DNA of 36,889 nt from NCBI GenBank assembly GCA_030065585.1, contig JASJED010000060.1, positions 1-36,889 on the forward strand, read 5' to 3'. Each line of letters opens with the position of its first letter. Position 1 is the stretch's first letter. Under the pieces are notes generated by a model. That model did not search any database. It was given only the letters and a program-made list of their open reading frames with translations, and was not told the DNA's origin. The stretch comes from Desulfobacterales bacterium. Its GTDB lineage: Bacteria > Desulfobacterota > Desulfobacteria > Desulfobacterales > UBA5852. The position numbers were made by a program, and so were the translations under genes. This document shows, in pieces, positions 18,581-27,142 of this stretch.

Positions 18581-20248
18581 ATGGAACAAACCCGATTGCT
18601 ACTGGCGATTCTGCTGACTTTTCTTGTTTTCGTCGCCTGGGAGTTTTTTTTCAGCAGCCGTCAAGACCTCCAAGCGCCCCCGGACCAGGCGCAGCAATCC
18701 ACCCCTCGTGAGCCAGACGCCCAACCCGCCGCACCACAAGATGTCGCCCCCTCTGCACCTGAGGCGGCCGCGCCGGCGCCGGCCGTCCAACCCGAAACAA
18801 CCCAGCGCCCCGGTCGTCGGATCAATGTCGACACCCCGCTGTTCAAAATCGTCCTGGCCGAGAAGGGGGGGCGATTCGACGAGCTGATTCTCAAGCAATT
18901 TCGGGAATCGGTCGACCCGGATGCCGCTTTCAAGCGCCTGATCCAGCCCGCGGCGACCCGTCATAACATGCAGTTTGGATTTAAGGAAAATAGGGTGCCC
19001 GGAATTGAGGCCGCCGTTTACACGGCCCTTAACGCACCAGACCAGGTCATGATTCGCGATAAAGCCGAAAAGGTTGTGTTGGCGTGGACCAGCGCCGACG
19101 GCGTTGAAATACAAAAAACCTTCACTTTCTATCCGGATTCCTATCTGATCGACGTGGTTGTGCAGGTCACCAATCGCGGCACGCACCCCCTGAAGGATCG
19201 TGCGACCCTTTCCGTGGCCCGCGAGATGGGAGAGAGCCAGCGCGGCGTGGTTTTCGAGGGTCCCAGCGGTGTGATTGACAACAAACTTACGGAAATCGCC
19301 GTCGGGGATATCGAGGACAATCCCATCAATGAAGGGCTCATCAGTTGGGTCGGGGTCGTTGACCGCTATTTTATGACCGCGCTGATGCCTGCCGAGGCGG
19401 TCCAGGGGAAAATGCAGGTCTCCCTGAGTGGCGCGCAGAAAGTCACCAATACACTCGTTTTAGCGGAGAACGACATTGCCCCCGGACAGGTCCGCACGTT
19501 TGCCTTCAAGGCATTTTACGGCCCCAAAAATACCAACCTGCTCAAAGCATACGGCAATAATCTGGCCAAGGCGATCAATTTTGGCTGGTTTGATTTCCTG
19601 GCCAAACCGGCGCTGTGGATCATGAACATGATCTACAGTGTGATTCCCAATTACGGCATTGCCATCATTCTGCTGACCGTCATGACCAAGATCATTCTGT
19701 GGCCCCTGGGCAACAAAAGCTACAAATCCATGAACGAGATGAAGCGCATGCAGCCTTTGATGGCCGAGATTCGCGAAAAGTACAAAGATGACAAAAAGAA
19801 GATGAATGAAGAAATGATGGGGCTGTATCGCACCTATAAAATCAACCCCATGGGGGGCTGTTTGCCAATGCTGGTGCAACTGCCTGTTTTTCTAGCACTT
19901 TATAACATGCTTTACGGTGCTATCGAACTGCGCCACGCGCCGTTTGTCGGCTGGATCAACGATCTTTCGTCCCCGGACCGATTGTTCGATTTCGGGGTGA
20001 GCATTCCCTTTATGACCCCACCGGCAGGTATTCCCGTGCTGACGGTCATTATGGGGGCCACCATGTTTCTGCAACAAAAGATGTCGCCCCCGCCCGGTGA
20101 TCCGGCCCAGGCCAAGATCATGCTCTTTCTGCCGATTATCTTCACCTTCATTTTCATCAATTTTCCAGCGGGGCTTGTATTGTACTGGTTAGTTAATAAT
20201 ATTCTCTCTATAGCCCAGCAGTTTTACATTCAAAAGAAATATGCATGA
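18581..20248 (+). CDS. yidC: Membrane protein insertase YidC
   Basis: 555 residues from MEQTRLLLAI. AGGAG lies 6-7 bases upstream, so the track's extension from 18512 is rejected. The gram-negative form: first membrane helix (LLLAILLTFLVFVAWEFFF), a Pro/Ala-rich linker (about 35-90), and a large periplasmic beta-sandwich domain to about 350. The conserved core follows (ILLTVMTKIILWPLGNKSYK, INPMGGCLPMLVQLPVFLAL, FPAGLVLYWLVNNILSI), with about five further membrane helices including the substrate-groove region. It inserts inner-membrane proteins alone or with SecYEG. The jag gene starts 13 bases downstream. Confidence 0.97.
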   Translation: MEQTRLLLAILLTFLVFVAWEFFFSSRQDLQAPPDQAQQSTPREPDAQPAAPQDVAPSAPEAAAPAPAVQPETTQRPGRRINVDTPLFKIVLAEKGGRFDELILKQFRESVDPDAAFKRLIQPAATRHNMQFGFKENRVPGIEAAVYTALNAPDQVMIRDKAEKVVLAWTSADGVEIQKTFTFYPDSYLIDVVVQVTNRGTHPLKDRATLSVAREMGESQRGVVFEGPSGVIDNKLTEIAVGDIEDNPINEGLISWVGVVDRYFMTALMPAEAVQGKMQVSLSGAQKVTNTLVLAENDIAPGQVRTFAFKAFYGPKNTNLLKAYGNNLAKAINFGWFDFLAKPALWIMNMIYSVIPNYGIAIILLTVMTKIILWPLGNKSYKSMNEMKRMQPLMAEIREKYKDDKKKMNEEMMGLYRTYKINPMGGCLPMLVQLPVFLALYNMLYGAIELRHAPFVGWINDLSSPDRLFDFGVSIPFMTPPAGIPVLTVIMGATMFLQQKMSPPPGDPAQAKIMLFLPIIFTFIFINFPAGLVLYWLVNNILSIAQQFYIQKKYA

Positions 20249-20261
20249 CTGGAGGTCTTGA

Positions 20262-21026
20262 ATGGCGGCAGATAGAGAGTTCAAAGCGCGCAGCATCGCC
20301 AAGGCGGTCAAAATCGCCTCCAAGGAACTGGGCATTCCGCAGGATCATTTGCAATACGATATAATTTCGCATGGGGCTAGTGGCATATTTGGATTGACCG
20401 GGGTCAAAAAGGCCCGTATTCTCGTTCACCCGCCTGAGACGACCCCTATCGAGAACGATCAACCCTTTGAGGATCGACCCTACTTCCGATCCGCTTCGGA
20501 CGAACACGCCGACACCGATTTCAACCGCGATGAAGACATCCTGGAAATCGACGAGCGTGAAGAGATCTTCGCGGTGGGCGAACAGATGGTGCGTCGCATC
20601 GTCGATGCCATTTCCCCAGAGGCCACCATCAAAGTCCAGCGACACAACGATGAAATCAACTTCAATGTCGAAGGGGGGGAGTCCGGCATCTTGATTGGCA
20701 AACGGGGTCAGACGCTCGAAGCCATTCAGGTTCTGGTCGAAAAAGCCGTTCGACGCCTCAACGGGCACCGGATTCGTGTCACCGTCGACGTTGAAGGCTA
20801 TCTCAAAAACAAAGAGGCCAATCTGGTACGCACGGCCCAACGCGTGGCCCAACGGGTCAAGTCCAAAGGACGGCCTGCATCCATCGGATTTATGAATGCC
20901 CAGGACCGCCGCATCATCCATCTGGCACTCAAGGATAATCACGCCGTTCGCACCCAGAGCGTGGGCGACGGCAGCTACCGCAAGCTCATGGTCTACCCCA
21001 AAAGACGATCGGCGAAACCCTATTGA
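20262..21026 (+). CDS. jag: Jag/KhpB RNA-binding protein
   Basis: 254 residues, with GGAGG upstream of the ATG. Three domains: Jag_N at 1-50 (AKAVKIASKELGIPQ, SGIFGLTGVKKARI); a KH domain around 110-175 with the GKRG loop in ILIGKRGQTLEAIQVLVEKA; and a C-terminal R3H domain (RRIIHLALKDNHAVRTQS). The linker is acidic. KhpB proteins bind many RNAs, often with KhpA, and affect cell division and envelope synthesis in Gram-positives. It is conserved downstream of yidC. A strong hairpin lies between its stop and mnmE. Confidence 0.94.
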   Translation: MAADREFKARSIAKAVKIASKELGIPQDHLQYDIISHGASGIFGLTGVKKARILVHPPETTPIENDQPFEDRPYFRSASDEHADTDFNRDEDILEIDEREEIFAVGEQMVRRIVDAISPEATIKVQRHNDEINFNVEGGESGILIGKRGQTLEAIQVLVEKAVRRLNGHRIRVTVDVEGYLKNKEANLVRTAQRVAQRVKSKGRPASIGFMNAQDRRIIHLALKDNHAVRTQSVGDGSYRKLMVYPKRRSAKPY

Positions 21027-21059
21027 ACGGTTGTCCTGGTGTTGTATTGAAGACCGCTT

Positions 21060-21083
21060 AAGCCGCTGGAGGACCAGCGGCTT
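21060..21083 (+). terminator. Strong hairpin between jag and mnmE
   Basis: Perfect 10-base arms AAGCCGCTGG and CCAGCGGCTT with a four-base loop AGGA. The following TCCTATAT is only weakly T-rich, so termination would be partial. It could instead be an mRNA-stabilising or processing element within the jag-mnmE transcript. Confidence 0.5.
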
Positions 21084-21103
21084 TCCTATATGACCGTTTG
21101 CCT

Positions 21104-22498
21104 ATGCATTACCTGTCGAACGATACGATTGCCGCCGTCGCCACCTCCCAGGGGACCGGCGGCATTGCGATCATCAAGATTTCCGGCCCGCAAGCGTTTG
21201 AGATCGTCAGTCGCATCTTCCGGCCTCGCCATCTAACCGCTCGTGGACTTACGGCATGTGATCATCAGCGACTGGTCTATGGGCATATCGTTCATCCTCA
21301 AACCGGCGTTCTTGATGAAGTCTTGGTTGCGGTCATGTGCGGTCCCCGCAGTTACACCACCGAAGACGTGGTCGAGATTAATTGTCATGGGGGCGCCGTC
21401 GTTACCCAGGAAATATTGAACTTGGTCATCACGCAGGGGGCGCGACCCGCGCAACCAGGGGAATTTACCCGGCGTGCTTTTTTAGGCGGACGCATTAATC
21501 TGGCCGAGGCTGAGGCGGTTATCGATCTGATCAATGCCAAAACGCGCAAGGCGGCGCGAGCCGGCCTGCAGCAGCTAAATAATGGTATTGCTCAACAAAT
21601 CAATGAGTTGCAAAATATGTTGATGGAGATCCTCGCCGAGATCGAAGCCTATATTGATTTCGACGATGATCTTGAGGAAACCCTATCGATCAGTCCGCTA
21701 AAGCAAAGAATGACCAGCGATATCCTTCCGGTAATCAACGGGTTCATCAGCAGCTTTCGCGAGGGGCGCATCTTGAAAGAAGGGCTTCGCCTGGTTATCG
21801 CCGGTCGCCCGAATGTCGGCAAATCCAGCTTGGTTAACCGCTTTCTCAATCAAGAGCGGGTGATCGTCACGGCCGTTCCGGGCACCACACGGGACATCAT
21901 CGAGGAAATGATTGATATCGACGGACTGCCTGTCGTTGTCACGGATACGGCCGGGATTCATCGCCGTCCTGATCCGGTGGAAGCTATTGGCATTGAAAAG
22001 TCAGAGGCCGCGATCGCGGAAGCCGATCTCGTGCTCTTTTTGATCGATGGCAGCGAACCGCTTAATTCCGAGGATCGACAAATTTACGGGCAAATCAAAA
22101 GGCAAGATCATTTGGTGGTTCAAAACAAAATCGATCTTTGCCAAGGCCAGCCGCCCCCGCCAACCATTGAAGGGCTTTGTACCGAGGAAGTTGTTAGGAT
22201 CTCGGCGCTTACCGGAGATGGCCTCGAAAGGCTCAAAGAGCAGATTGTTCTGCGATTAGGCCTTGGCATCGATCCTGACGGAAGCCGTATTTTGGTCAAC
22301 CTGCGGCAGCGGAAACTTTTAGAGGCCGTCCAGCAACATCTGGATCAAGCCTGTTGCTACATTGGCCAGACCTGCGAAGCCGAGTTGGTGGCCATCGAAA
22401 TCAAAGATGCCCTCAAAGCCTTCCAGGAAATTTTGGGCCAAGGTGTCAGCGAGGATGTGCTCGATCATATTTTCGAAAGGTTCTGTATCGGCAAATAG
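21104..22498 (+). CDS. mnmE: tRNA modification GTPase MnmE
   Basis: 464 residues from MHYLSNDTIAAVAT. The track starts two codons earlier at a TTG; the ATG is preferred, although no ribosome-binding site is obvious. N-terminal tetrahydrofolate-binding domain (GTGGIAIIKISG, CHGGAVVTQEIL, RPAQPGEFTRRAFLGGRINL), a helical domain, and an inserted G domain with GRPNVGKSS (G1), DTAG (G3) and NKID (G4). The C-terminus is FCIGK, with the invariant catalytic Cys. With MnmG it makes the cmnm5 modification of wobble uridine. mnmG, rsmG and parAB, common neighbours, are absent here. Confidence 0.96.
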   Translation: MHYLSNDTIAAVATSQGTGGIAIIKISGPQAFEIVSRIFRPRHLTARGLTACDHQRLVYGHIVHPQTGVLDEVLVAVMCGPRSYTTEDVVEINCHGGAVVTQEILNLVITQGARPAQPGEFTRRAFLGGRINLAEAEAVIDLINAKTRKAARAGLQQLNNGIAQQINELQNMLMEILAEIEAYIDFDDDLEETLSISPLKQRMTSDILPVINGFISSFREGRILKEGLRLVIAGRPNVGKSSLVNRFLNQERVIVTAVPGTTRDIIEEMIDIDGLPVVVTDTAGIHRRPDPVEAIGIEKSEAAIAEADLVLFLIDGSEPLNSEDRQIYGQIKRQDHLVVQNKIDLCQGQPPPPTIEGLCTEEVVRISALTGDGLERLKEQIVLRLGLGIDPDGSRILVNLRQRKLLEAVQQHLDQACCYIGQTCEAELVAIEIKDALKAFQEILGQGVSEDVLDHIFERFCIGK

Positions 22499-22737
22499 GA
22501 TCAATGGTGTATTCTCTATGACAGTCTATGCGGTTTAAATAAGTTCGAAATTCGGGCTTGCGAATTCTAGGGCATGGGGCGTATTAATCGAATGCCCCAA
22601 AGGCATAAGCTGCGTATAATGCGGCCTTTTAAACCTCCATGCAGGATTCGCCCCTTCGAAAAACACCCATTGTTTCACGTGAAACAATGTTGGACGCAAG
22701 CATTGCATCAAGCACGATGACAGTAAGGAGATCGTCG
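22499..22737. promoter_or_regulatory. Intergenic region with candidate promoter and parS
   Basis: A 239-base gap. It holds a perfect TATAAT at 22615-22620 without a clear -35, an imperfect GGGGC...GCCCC inverted repeat (22576-22580 and 22594-22598), and the parS site listed separately. An RNA from the TATAAT would carry parS in the 5' leader of the YkgJ-family gene. Confidence 0.4.
22671..22686. other. parS centromere-like site
   Basis: TGTTTCACGTGAAACA is a perfect palindrome and an exact match to the widely conserved bacterial chromosomal parS consensus. The symmetry continues three bases each side (CAT and ATG), giving a 22-base palindrome from 22668 to 22689. ParB binds parS, spreads and, with ParA, drives origin segregation. 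parS sites cluster near replication origins, in line with dnaN, gyrB and the rpmH-mnmE cluster in this window. parA and parB are not present here. Confidence 0.93.
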
Positions 22738-23400
22738 ATGGAGTTTGATCTAACCCCTTATTTCAGACAATACGAAGCCCTTTCCCAAGCCGCCGACCAG
22801 GTCTTTGAAAAAGTCAAATCCGACTATCCCGAATGCGTGAAATGTGAACGGGAGTGTGCGGATTGCTGCCATGCCCTGTTTGACTTGACGCTGATTGAGG
22901 CCATGTACCTCAACGCCAGGTTCAAGGAGCGAATGGCTGACCAAACACGCGAGGGCGTTCTCGAAAAGGCCAATCGGGCGGATCGTAACACCCACAAGTT
23001 GAAACGCAAGGCTTTCAAAGATCTGCAGGACGGCAAAGAAGAAGTGGACATACTGACGGATCTGGCGACCCAGAAAGTGCGTTGTCCGCTGCTCAACGAT
23101 CAGGATCTGTGCGACCTCTACGACCATCGTCCCATCACCTGTCGGCTCTATGGGATTCCGACCTCCATCGGGGGACTCGGGCGCACTTGCGCGCTTTCGG
23201 GCTTCGAAGGAGGCAATCAATACCCCACCGTCGACATCGACAAAATCCACGGCCGTTTGCAGGCAATTTCCGCCGAGCTACTGCGGGACATCCGATCGAA
23301 GCATATCAAATTAGTGGATTTGCTGATGCCCCTCTCCATGGCGCTGCTGACCGAATTTGACGAAGGCTTTCTGGGCGTTGCCACCGATGATGACGATTAA
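22738..23400 (+). CDS. YkgJ-family cysteine-cluster protein
   Basis: 220 residues from MEFDLTPYFRQ. AAGGAG sits 7 bases upstream; the track's start at 22639 runs through parS and is rejected. The Cys pattern CVKCERECADCC (about 33-44) and the later CPLLNDQDLCDLYDHRPITC and RTCALSG are the zinc/iron-chelating YkgJ (UPF0153) pattern. These proteins are thought to bind a metal ion or cluster, but their role is undefined. Two short Cys-rich parts are separated by a charged helical stretch. The small unknown gene follows after 14 bases. Confidence 0.88.
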   Translation: MEFDLTPYFRQYEALSQAADQVFEKVKSDYPECVKCERECADCCHALFDLTLIEAMYLNARFKERMADQTREGVLEKANRADRNTHKLKRKAFKDLQDGKEEVDILTDLATQKVRCPLLNDQDLCDLYDHRPITCRLYGIPTSIGGLGRTCALSGFEGGNQYPTVDIDKIHGRLQAISAELLRDIRSKHIKLVDLLMPLSMALLTEFDEGFLGVATDDDD

Positions 23401-23414
23401 AAAGGGGGTGTCCT

Positions 23415-23771
23415 GTGACGAAACTCTCGCCTGAAGAAGTTGAACGCCGTAAGCAAGCGATCTTCGCGAGCCTCTCGGCGCGCGGGCGCCGGTACGTCGA
23501 AAAAATCGGCTACGACAAATGGGATCCGTTTGAGGCGCCCAAGGATCCCATCGATATTCGTCGTGACGCCACCAAACGGACCACCCAGCAGCTCGTGCGA
23601 GAATTTCTGCAGTCCCGGCCCCCGGAGGCCCCCTACAGCAACGCTTATGGTCAGGCCGTCATGGAGATGGCGATCGGGATCGTAAACGATGACGAACGCT
23701 ACCAGGCCATGTTGGATTTCGCCACCTGGTACAATGAACAGTTGAAGCTTGCCGAACAACATCAGCCCTGA
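23415..23771 (+). CDS. Small conserved hypothetical protein
   Basis: 118 residues from GTG, with AAAGGGGGTG upstream. Basic and charged N-terminus (SPEEVERRKQAIF), a central KWDPFEAPKDPIDIR segment, and a helical C-terminus. No Cys motif, signal peptide or membrane segment. It is tightly placed between the YkgJ-family gene (14 bases) and the methyltransferase gene (23-base overlap), so the three form an operon. I do not recognise a characterised family. Confidence 0.75.
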   Translation: MTKLSPEEVERRKQAIFASLSARGRRYVEKIGYDKWDPFEAPKDPIDIRRDATKRTTQQLVREFLQSRPPEAPYSNAYGQAVMEMAIGIVNDDERYQAMLDFATWYNEQLKLAEQHQP

Positions 23772-24639
23772 CATAGCCGACGCCTGCGGAGATCACTTGA
23801 ACTTGGACCTCCGCGGAGAGGCGCACGAATCCGTGGAGGCGGTCGTATATCGCTGGGTGGCCGAATCCGCGCGCAAGATGACGGCCTCCTATTTGGAAAG
23901 GCGCTTGGCGCGTCGGTGTGACTGTTCGCGCCCCACAGCCCGGCAGATGATCCGCAAAATGGTCATCGAGGGGCGCTTGCGATTTGTTTACCTTTACGGC
24001 CAGTCCTATATCGATCTTTCCTTTCAGCGCCCGACCGCCATCACACGGCAGGTGTTGCTGGTACCGCCGCAGTGCGCCCCCAGACCTTCGCCAGGGCAGC
24101 ATGCCATCGTTTTATCGCCAGGCGCCGCATTCGGTGATGGACACCATCCGACGACCCGCCTGGCCCTGAAAGGTTTGGCCACGCTTTGGCAATCGACCGA
24201 CGGCCACCCGGCCGTTCTTCGCCTGCGCCGCGGCCTCGATATTGGTACCGGCTCGGGCATCCTGGCCCTTGCCGCCGCCCGGTTCGGCGTCGATCAGCTG
24301 GACGCTCTGGATCGTGATCCCTGCGCCTTAAGCGAGGCCCGCCTGAACGTCGATCACAATCGGTTGGGGCATCGCATCCGGTTGAGCGGCCAACCCCTCG
24401 AAAAGCTTAGTGCCACCTATGATTTGATTCTAGCCAACCTGAGGCTTCCAACCCTTCGTGCGATCGCCCCCTGGATCGCGCTTCACACACGCCCCCAGGG
24501 CCATCTCGTGCTCAGCGGATTTCGTGAATCTGAATCGGCATCCCTGCGTCGTGCCTACCCGGATGACGCCTACCGTGGCCGCTGGTCGGAGATCCAAGCC
24601 GGATGGTGCGGGTCCGTGTTACAGAAAAATCCTCAATAG
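23749..24639 (+). CDS. PrmA-like SAM-dependent methyltransferase with helix-turn-helix-like N-terminus
   Basis: 296 residues from a TTG that overlaps the preceding gene by 23 bases; the start is uncertain. The C-terminal two-thirds is PrmA-like: PGAAFGDGHHPTTRLALK (the PGxAFGTGxHPTT-type signature), SAM motif I LDIGTGSGILALAAA (about 163), an acidic LDALDRDP, and LILANLRLPTL in place of the usual ANILA. The N-terminal approximately 100 residues do not look like the PrmA L11-binding domain. Residues about 43-95 (ERRLARRCDCSRPTARQMI, then VIEGRLRFVY) look like a winged helix-turn-helix. It may methylate ribosomal protein L11 or a different target. Confidence 0.8.
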   Translation: MPNNISPDIADACGDHLNLDLRGEAHESVEAVVYRWVAESARKMTASYLERRLARRCDCSRPTARQMIRKMVIEGRLRFVYLYGQSYIDLSFQRPTAITRQVLLVPPQCAPRPSPGQHAIVLSPGAAFGDGHHPTTRLALKGLATLWQSTDGHPAVLRLRRGLDIGTGSGILALAAARFGVDQLDALDRDPCALSEARLNVDHNRLGHRIRLSGQPLEKLSATYDLILANLRLPTLRAIAPWIALHTRPQGHLVLSGFRESESASLRRAYPDDAYRGRWSEIQAGWCGSVLQKNPQ

Positions 24640-24890
24640 CTGGTGTGGGCATCTTGGCCGTCTGATGCCCGGTTTTCACCGGTGGTAAGATAATGGGCTC
24701 TATGTTTCGATCGCTGTCTCATATCGCACCGCTGAGAAACGCCTCACATGCGCAATATGCGATCGCATCCTAAACACTATATGTAGTATTCATCAGTGCA
24801 TTTGAGTCGAATATATGGGAAATGAGGCGGTTCGTCTGCGAAGGCCTGATGGGCAAGGGTTTGCGGCGATCGCTCCGCTGGAAAAGCCCA
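24640..24890. other. Gap between convergent operons
   Basis: No gene is supported. Just after the methyltransferase stop lies a hairpin GGGCATC (24647-24653) / GATGCCC (24664-24670) followed by GGTTTTCACC, a weak plus-strand terminator candidate. The palindrome ATGCGATCGCAT at 24757-24768 occurs once and has no clear meaning. The small ORFs here have no ribosome-binding sites or recognisable content. Confidence 0.4.
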
Positions 24891-24926
24891 AAAAAAGAGA
24901 CGCGGTCGGGGGGTGACGGCGTCTCT
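24891..24926 (-). terminator. Intrinsic terminator of the leftward Oad/rubredoxin operon
   Basis: Read on the minus strand, AGAGACGC (24926-24919) pairs with GCGTCTCT (24903-24896), an 8-base perfect stem with a 15-base loop, followed immediately by a T-run (AAAAAA at 24891-24896 on the plus strand). It lies 13 bases past the stop of the rubredoxin-membrane gene. Confidence 0.8.
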
Positions 24927-24939
24927 CTGTTTGATCGGA

Positions 24940-25938
24940 TCAGGATTTGCGATGAAAGACCAGTCGCCCTCCCAGGTAGCCGGCATAAGCGGCAACCCCC
25001 AACATCACGATGTGCAGGCTGAGGTACAGAAAAGAAGGCTGGGCGGCGATGGTGCTATCGATCAGAGCCCAGATGACCAGGATCAGCGCCATCACGCTGA
25101 CCGCCGCGCCGCTGATAAGCTTGCCCTTGAAAAGGGCGGTCATGTGCCCCCCGAATTTAAATTGCCAGTGCAGATAGCCGGTAAACAAGACCACGGGCAT
25201 GGATAGCAGGATGAACACCATGTTGTAGAATCCGGCCCGCCCCAGGGCGGGCATATCGAAAAGGGTTGCCAAAAGGACCATGACAACCGCGATCGGCAAA
25301 ACGCCGTTGGGGATATGAACGGAAATCGGGTGGGCGTGGTTTTCGATGGCCAGATCGATCAGGCGCCGATACGGCGCCAGCAGGGCGTTCAGCCGGGCAA
25401 CCAGCGTCGGCGCGTCCTGGGGATCTCCATCGGGCGCCTGATATGTGGGGGGGGCGGGAGGTGTTTCCGGTGACACGCTGCTGGCCGCCGCCGCCGGTTC
25501 CGATGCCGGTTCGCCGGCTTCCACGACTTCTTCGAAAAAGCTTTGGTCGGCGCCACATACGGGGCATTCCAGCGGTGGTTCCGCGCCGGTATGGATGTAT
25601 CCGCAGATCGTGCAGCGCCATTTGCGCTCCGGCTGTGCTTCGTCCGATATTGCTTCGGGCGGCGGCGCTTCGTCGGCGGTATCGAGGTCAAGGCAGACAA
25701 ACTGCGAGCTGTCGACGCCGCACACGGGGCATTTGTCCGGCGGTTCGGGGCCGGTGTGAATGTATCCGCAGACCGTACACTGCCAGCGGAGGTCACTTGC
25801 CGCCTCCGCCGCCTCGGGTTTTGCGGCCTCACCGGCCGCGACGAACAGGCTGCCGTCCGAGCCGCACACTGGACATTTTTCAGGGGACGAGGCTTCCTTG
25901 GCGATATAGTCACATACGGTGCAGCGCCATTGCTTCAT
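24940..25938 (-). CDS. Triple rubredoxin-like domain protein fused to a four-helix membrane domain
   Basis: 332 residues. Three rubredoxin/rubrerythrin-type domains of about 30 residues at about 3-34, 51-82 and 109-140, each with CxxC...CPVCG (CTVCDYI/CPVCGS, CTVCGYIHTG/CPVCGV, CTICGYIHTG/CPVCGA), should each bind one Fe(Cys)4. Ala/Pro/Glu-rich linkers separate them. After a Pro-rich stretch, the C-terminal 150 residues contain HPISVHIPNGVLPIAV and about four membrane helices, resembling DUF2231-like membrane domains. It is likely a membrane-anchored electron-transfer or redox-sensing protein with the rubredoxins in the cytosol. It is the last gene of the operon with oadB-like, 34 bases after that stop. 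Confidence 0.87.
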   Translation of the reverse strand: MKQWRCTVCDYIAKEASSPEKCPVCGSDGSLFVAAGEAAKPEAAEAASDLRWQCTVCGYIHTGPEPPDKCPVCGVDSSQFVCLDLDTADEAPPPEAISDEAQPERKWRCTICGYIHTGAEPPLECPVCGADQSFFEEVVEAGEPASEPAAAASSVSPETPPAPPTYQAPDGDPQDAPTLVARLNALLAPYRRLIDLAIENHAHPISVHIPNGVLPIAVVMVLLATLFDMPALGRAGFYNMVFILLSMPVVLFTGYLHWQFKFGGHMTALFKGKLISGAAVSVMALILVIWALIDSTIAAQPSFLYLSLHIVMLGVAAYAGYLGGRLVFHRKS

Positions 25939-25972
25939 CGGTATTTCCTTTTCAGGCGTCGTTTGATTCCCA

Positions 25973-27106
25973 TTACATCATGAAGGACCACAAAACCCCG
26001 GCGGCGATAGCCGAACCGATGACACCGGAAGAATTACAGGCCATGGCATGCATCAGCAAATAGTTGCCCGGGTCCTCATGCTGGCCCATCAGATGAACCT
26101 CGCGCGCGGAGCCGGGGACGGCCGAAACACCGGACGCGCCCAGTAGCGGGTTGATTTTCTTGCGCAGAAAGAGGTTCATGATCTTGGCGAAAATGACGCC
26201 GGACGCCGTTGCCAGGCTGAATGCCAGAGCCCCCAGGCAGAAAATCAGAAGCGATTTTTCGGTCAGAAAGACGTCGGCCTGGGTGCTCATCCCGACACAG
26301 AAGCCCAGGAAGACGGTGGCCGTATCGATGATCGCGCTCCTGGCTGTTTTGGCCAGCCGCTCGACCACACCGCTTTCCTTGAGGATATTGCCCAGAAAAA
26401 GCATCCCCAGCAGCGGCAGGGCCGTCGGCGCCAGGAGGCAGCAGAGCAGAACCCCCAGGATGGGGAAAATCATTCGTTCGGTCTTCGCGACTTCGCGCGG
26501 CTCGTCCATGCGGATGCGCCGTTCCTGGCGTGTGGTCAACAGTCGCATGATTGGCGGTTGGATCACGGGAATCAGGGCCATGTAGGAATAGGCCGCAATG
26601 GCGATGGGGCCGATGAGATGGGGGGCGAGCTTGGCGGTCAGAAAGATGGAGGTGGGGCCGTCAGCGCCGCCGATGATGGCGATGGAAGCTGCTTCTTTGG
26701 GAAGAAAATCAAGCGCCAGGGCGCCGAGCAGGGTAAAGAAGACCCCCATCTGGGCGGCCGCGCCAAGGAGCATCAGTTTGGGTTGGGCCAGGAGGGAGGA
26801 AAAATCCGTCATGGCGCCCAATCCGAGAAAGACGATGGAGGGATACAGGCCCGTGGTCACGCCGAAATAGAGATAGTGAAAAACGCTGTTGGCTTCATAG
26901 ATGCCCAGGCCGAAGCCCTTGAAGAACGGAATATTGCCGACCACGATGCCGAAGGCAATGGGGACGAGCAAGAGGGGCTCGTATTTTTTAGCGATTCCTA
27001 AATATAGAAACAGTAAACCCACCAAGATCATGAGGACGTAGCGAAAATCTTGCGAAATGAAATAGTAACCGGTATTGGTGAGAAATGATATCAGGAGTTC
27101 ATACAT
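25973..27106 (-). CDS. Sodium ion-translocating decarboxylase beta subunit (OadB/GcdB/MmdB family)
   Basis: 377 residues and very hydrophobic, with the family's signature loops: GGADGPTSIFLTAKLAPHL, PVIQPPIMRLLTT and, near the C-terminus, MHAMACNSSGVIGSAIAAG. The beta subunit is the membrane channel that couples carboxybiotin decarboxylation to outward Na+ transport. The substrate (oxaloacetate, glutaconyl-CoA or methylmalonyl-CoA) is set by the alpha subunit, which is not in this window; neither is a biotin carrier gene. The OadG-like gene lies 36 bases upstream. Confidence 0.92.
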   Translation of the reverse strand: MYELLISFLTNTGYYFISQDFRYVLMILVGLLFLYLGIAKKYEPLLLVPIAFGIVVGNIPFFKGFGLGIYEANSVFHYLYFGVTTGLYPSIVFLGLGAMTDFSSLLAQPKLMLLGAAAQMGVFFTLLGALALDFLPKEAASIAIIGGADGPTSIFLTAKLAPHLIGPIAIAAYSYMALIPVIQPPIMRLLTTRQERRIRMDEPREVAKTERMIFPILGVLLCCLLAPTALPLLGMLFLGNILKESGVVERLAKTARSAIIDTATVFLGFCVGMSTQADVFLTEKSLLIFCLGALAFSLATASGVIFAKIMNLFLRKKINPLLGASGVSAVPGSAREVHLMGQHEDPGNYLLMHAMACNSSGVIGSAIAAGVLWSFMM

Positions 27107-27142
27107 GGCTTGACCTCACAGTCGCATATGTGGGTGTTGGGA

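Noticed and set aside
22639-22737. Extended N-terminus of the YkgJ-family gene
   Set aside because: It reads through the parS palindrome and lacks a ribosome-binding site; AAGGAG is correctly placed before 22738.
24757-24768. Palindrome ATGCGATCGCAT (HIP1-like core)
   Set aside because: A single occurrence with no associated feature; likely chance.
24777-25022. Small ORFs on both strands near the terminator
   Set aside because: They cross the intrinsic terminator and the end of the rubredoxin gene and have no supporting signals.
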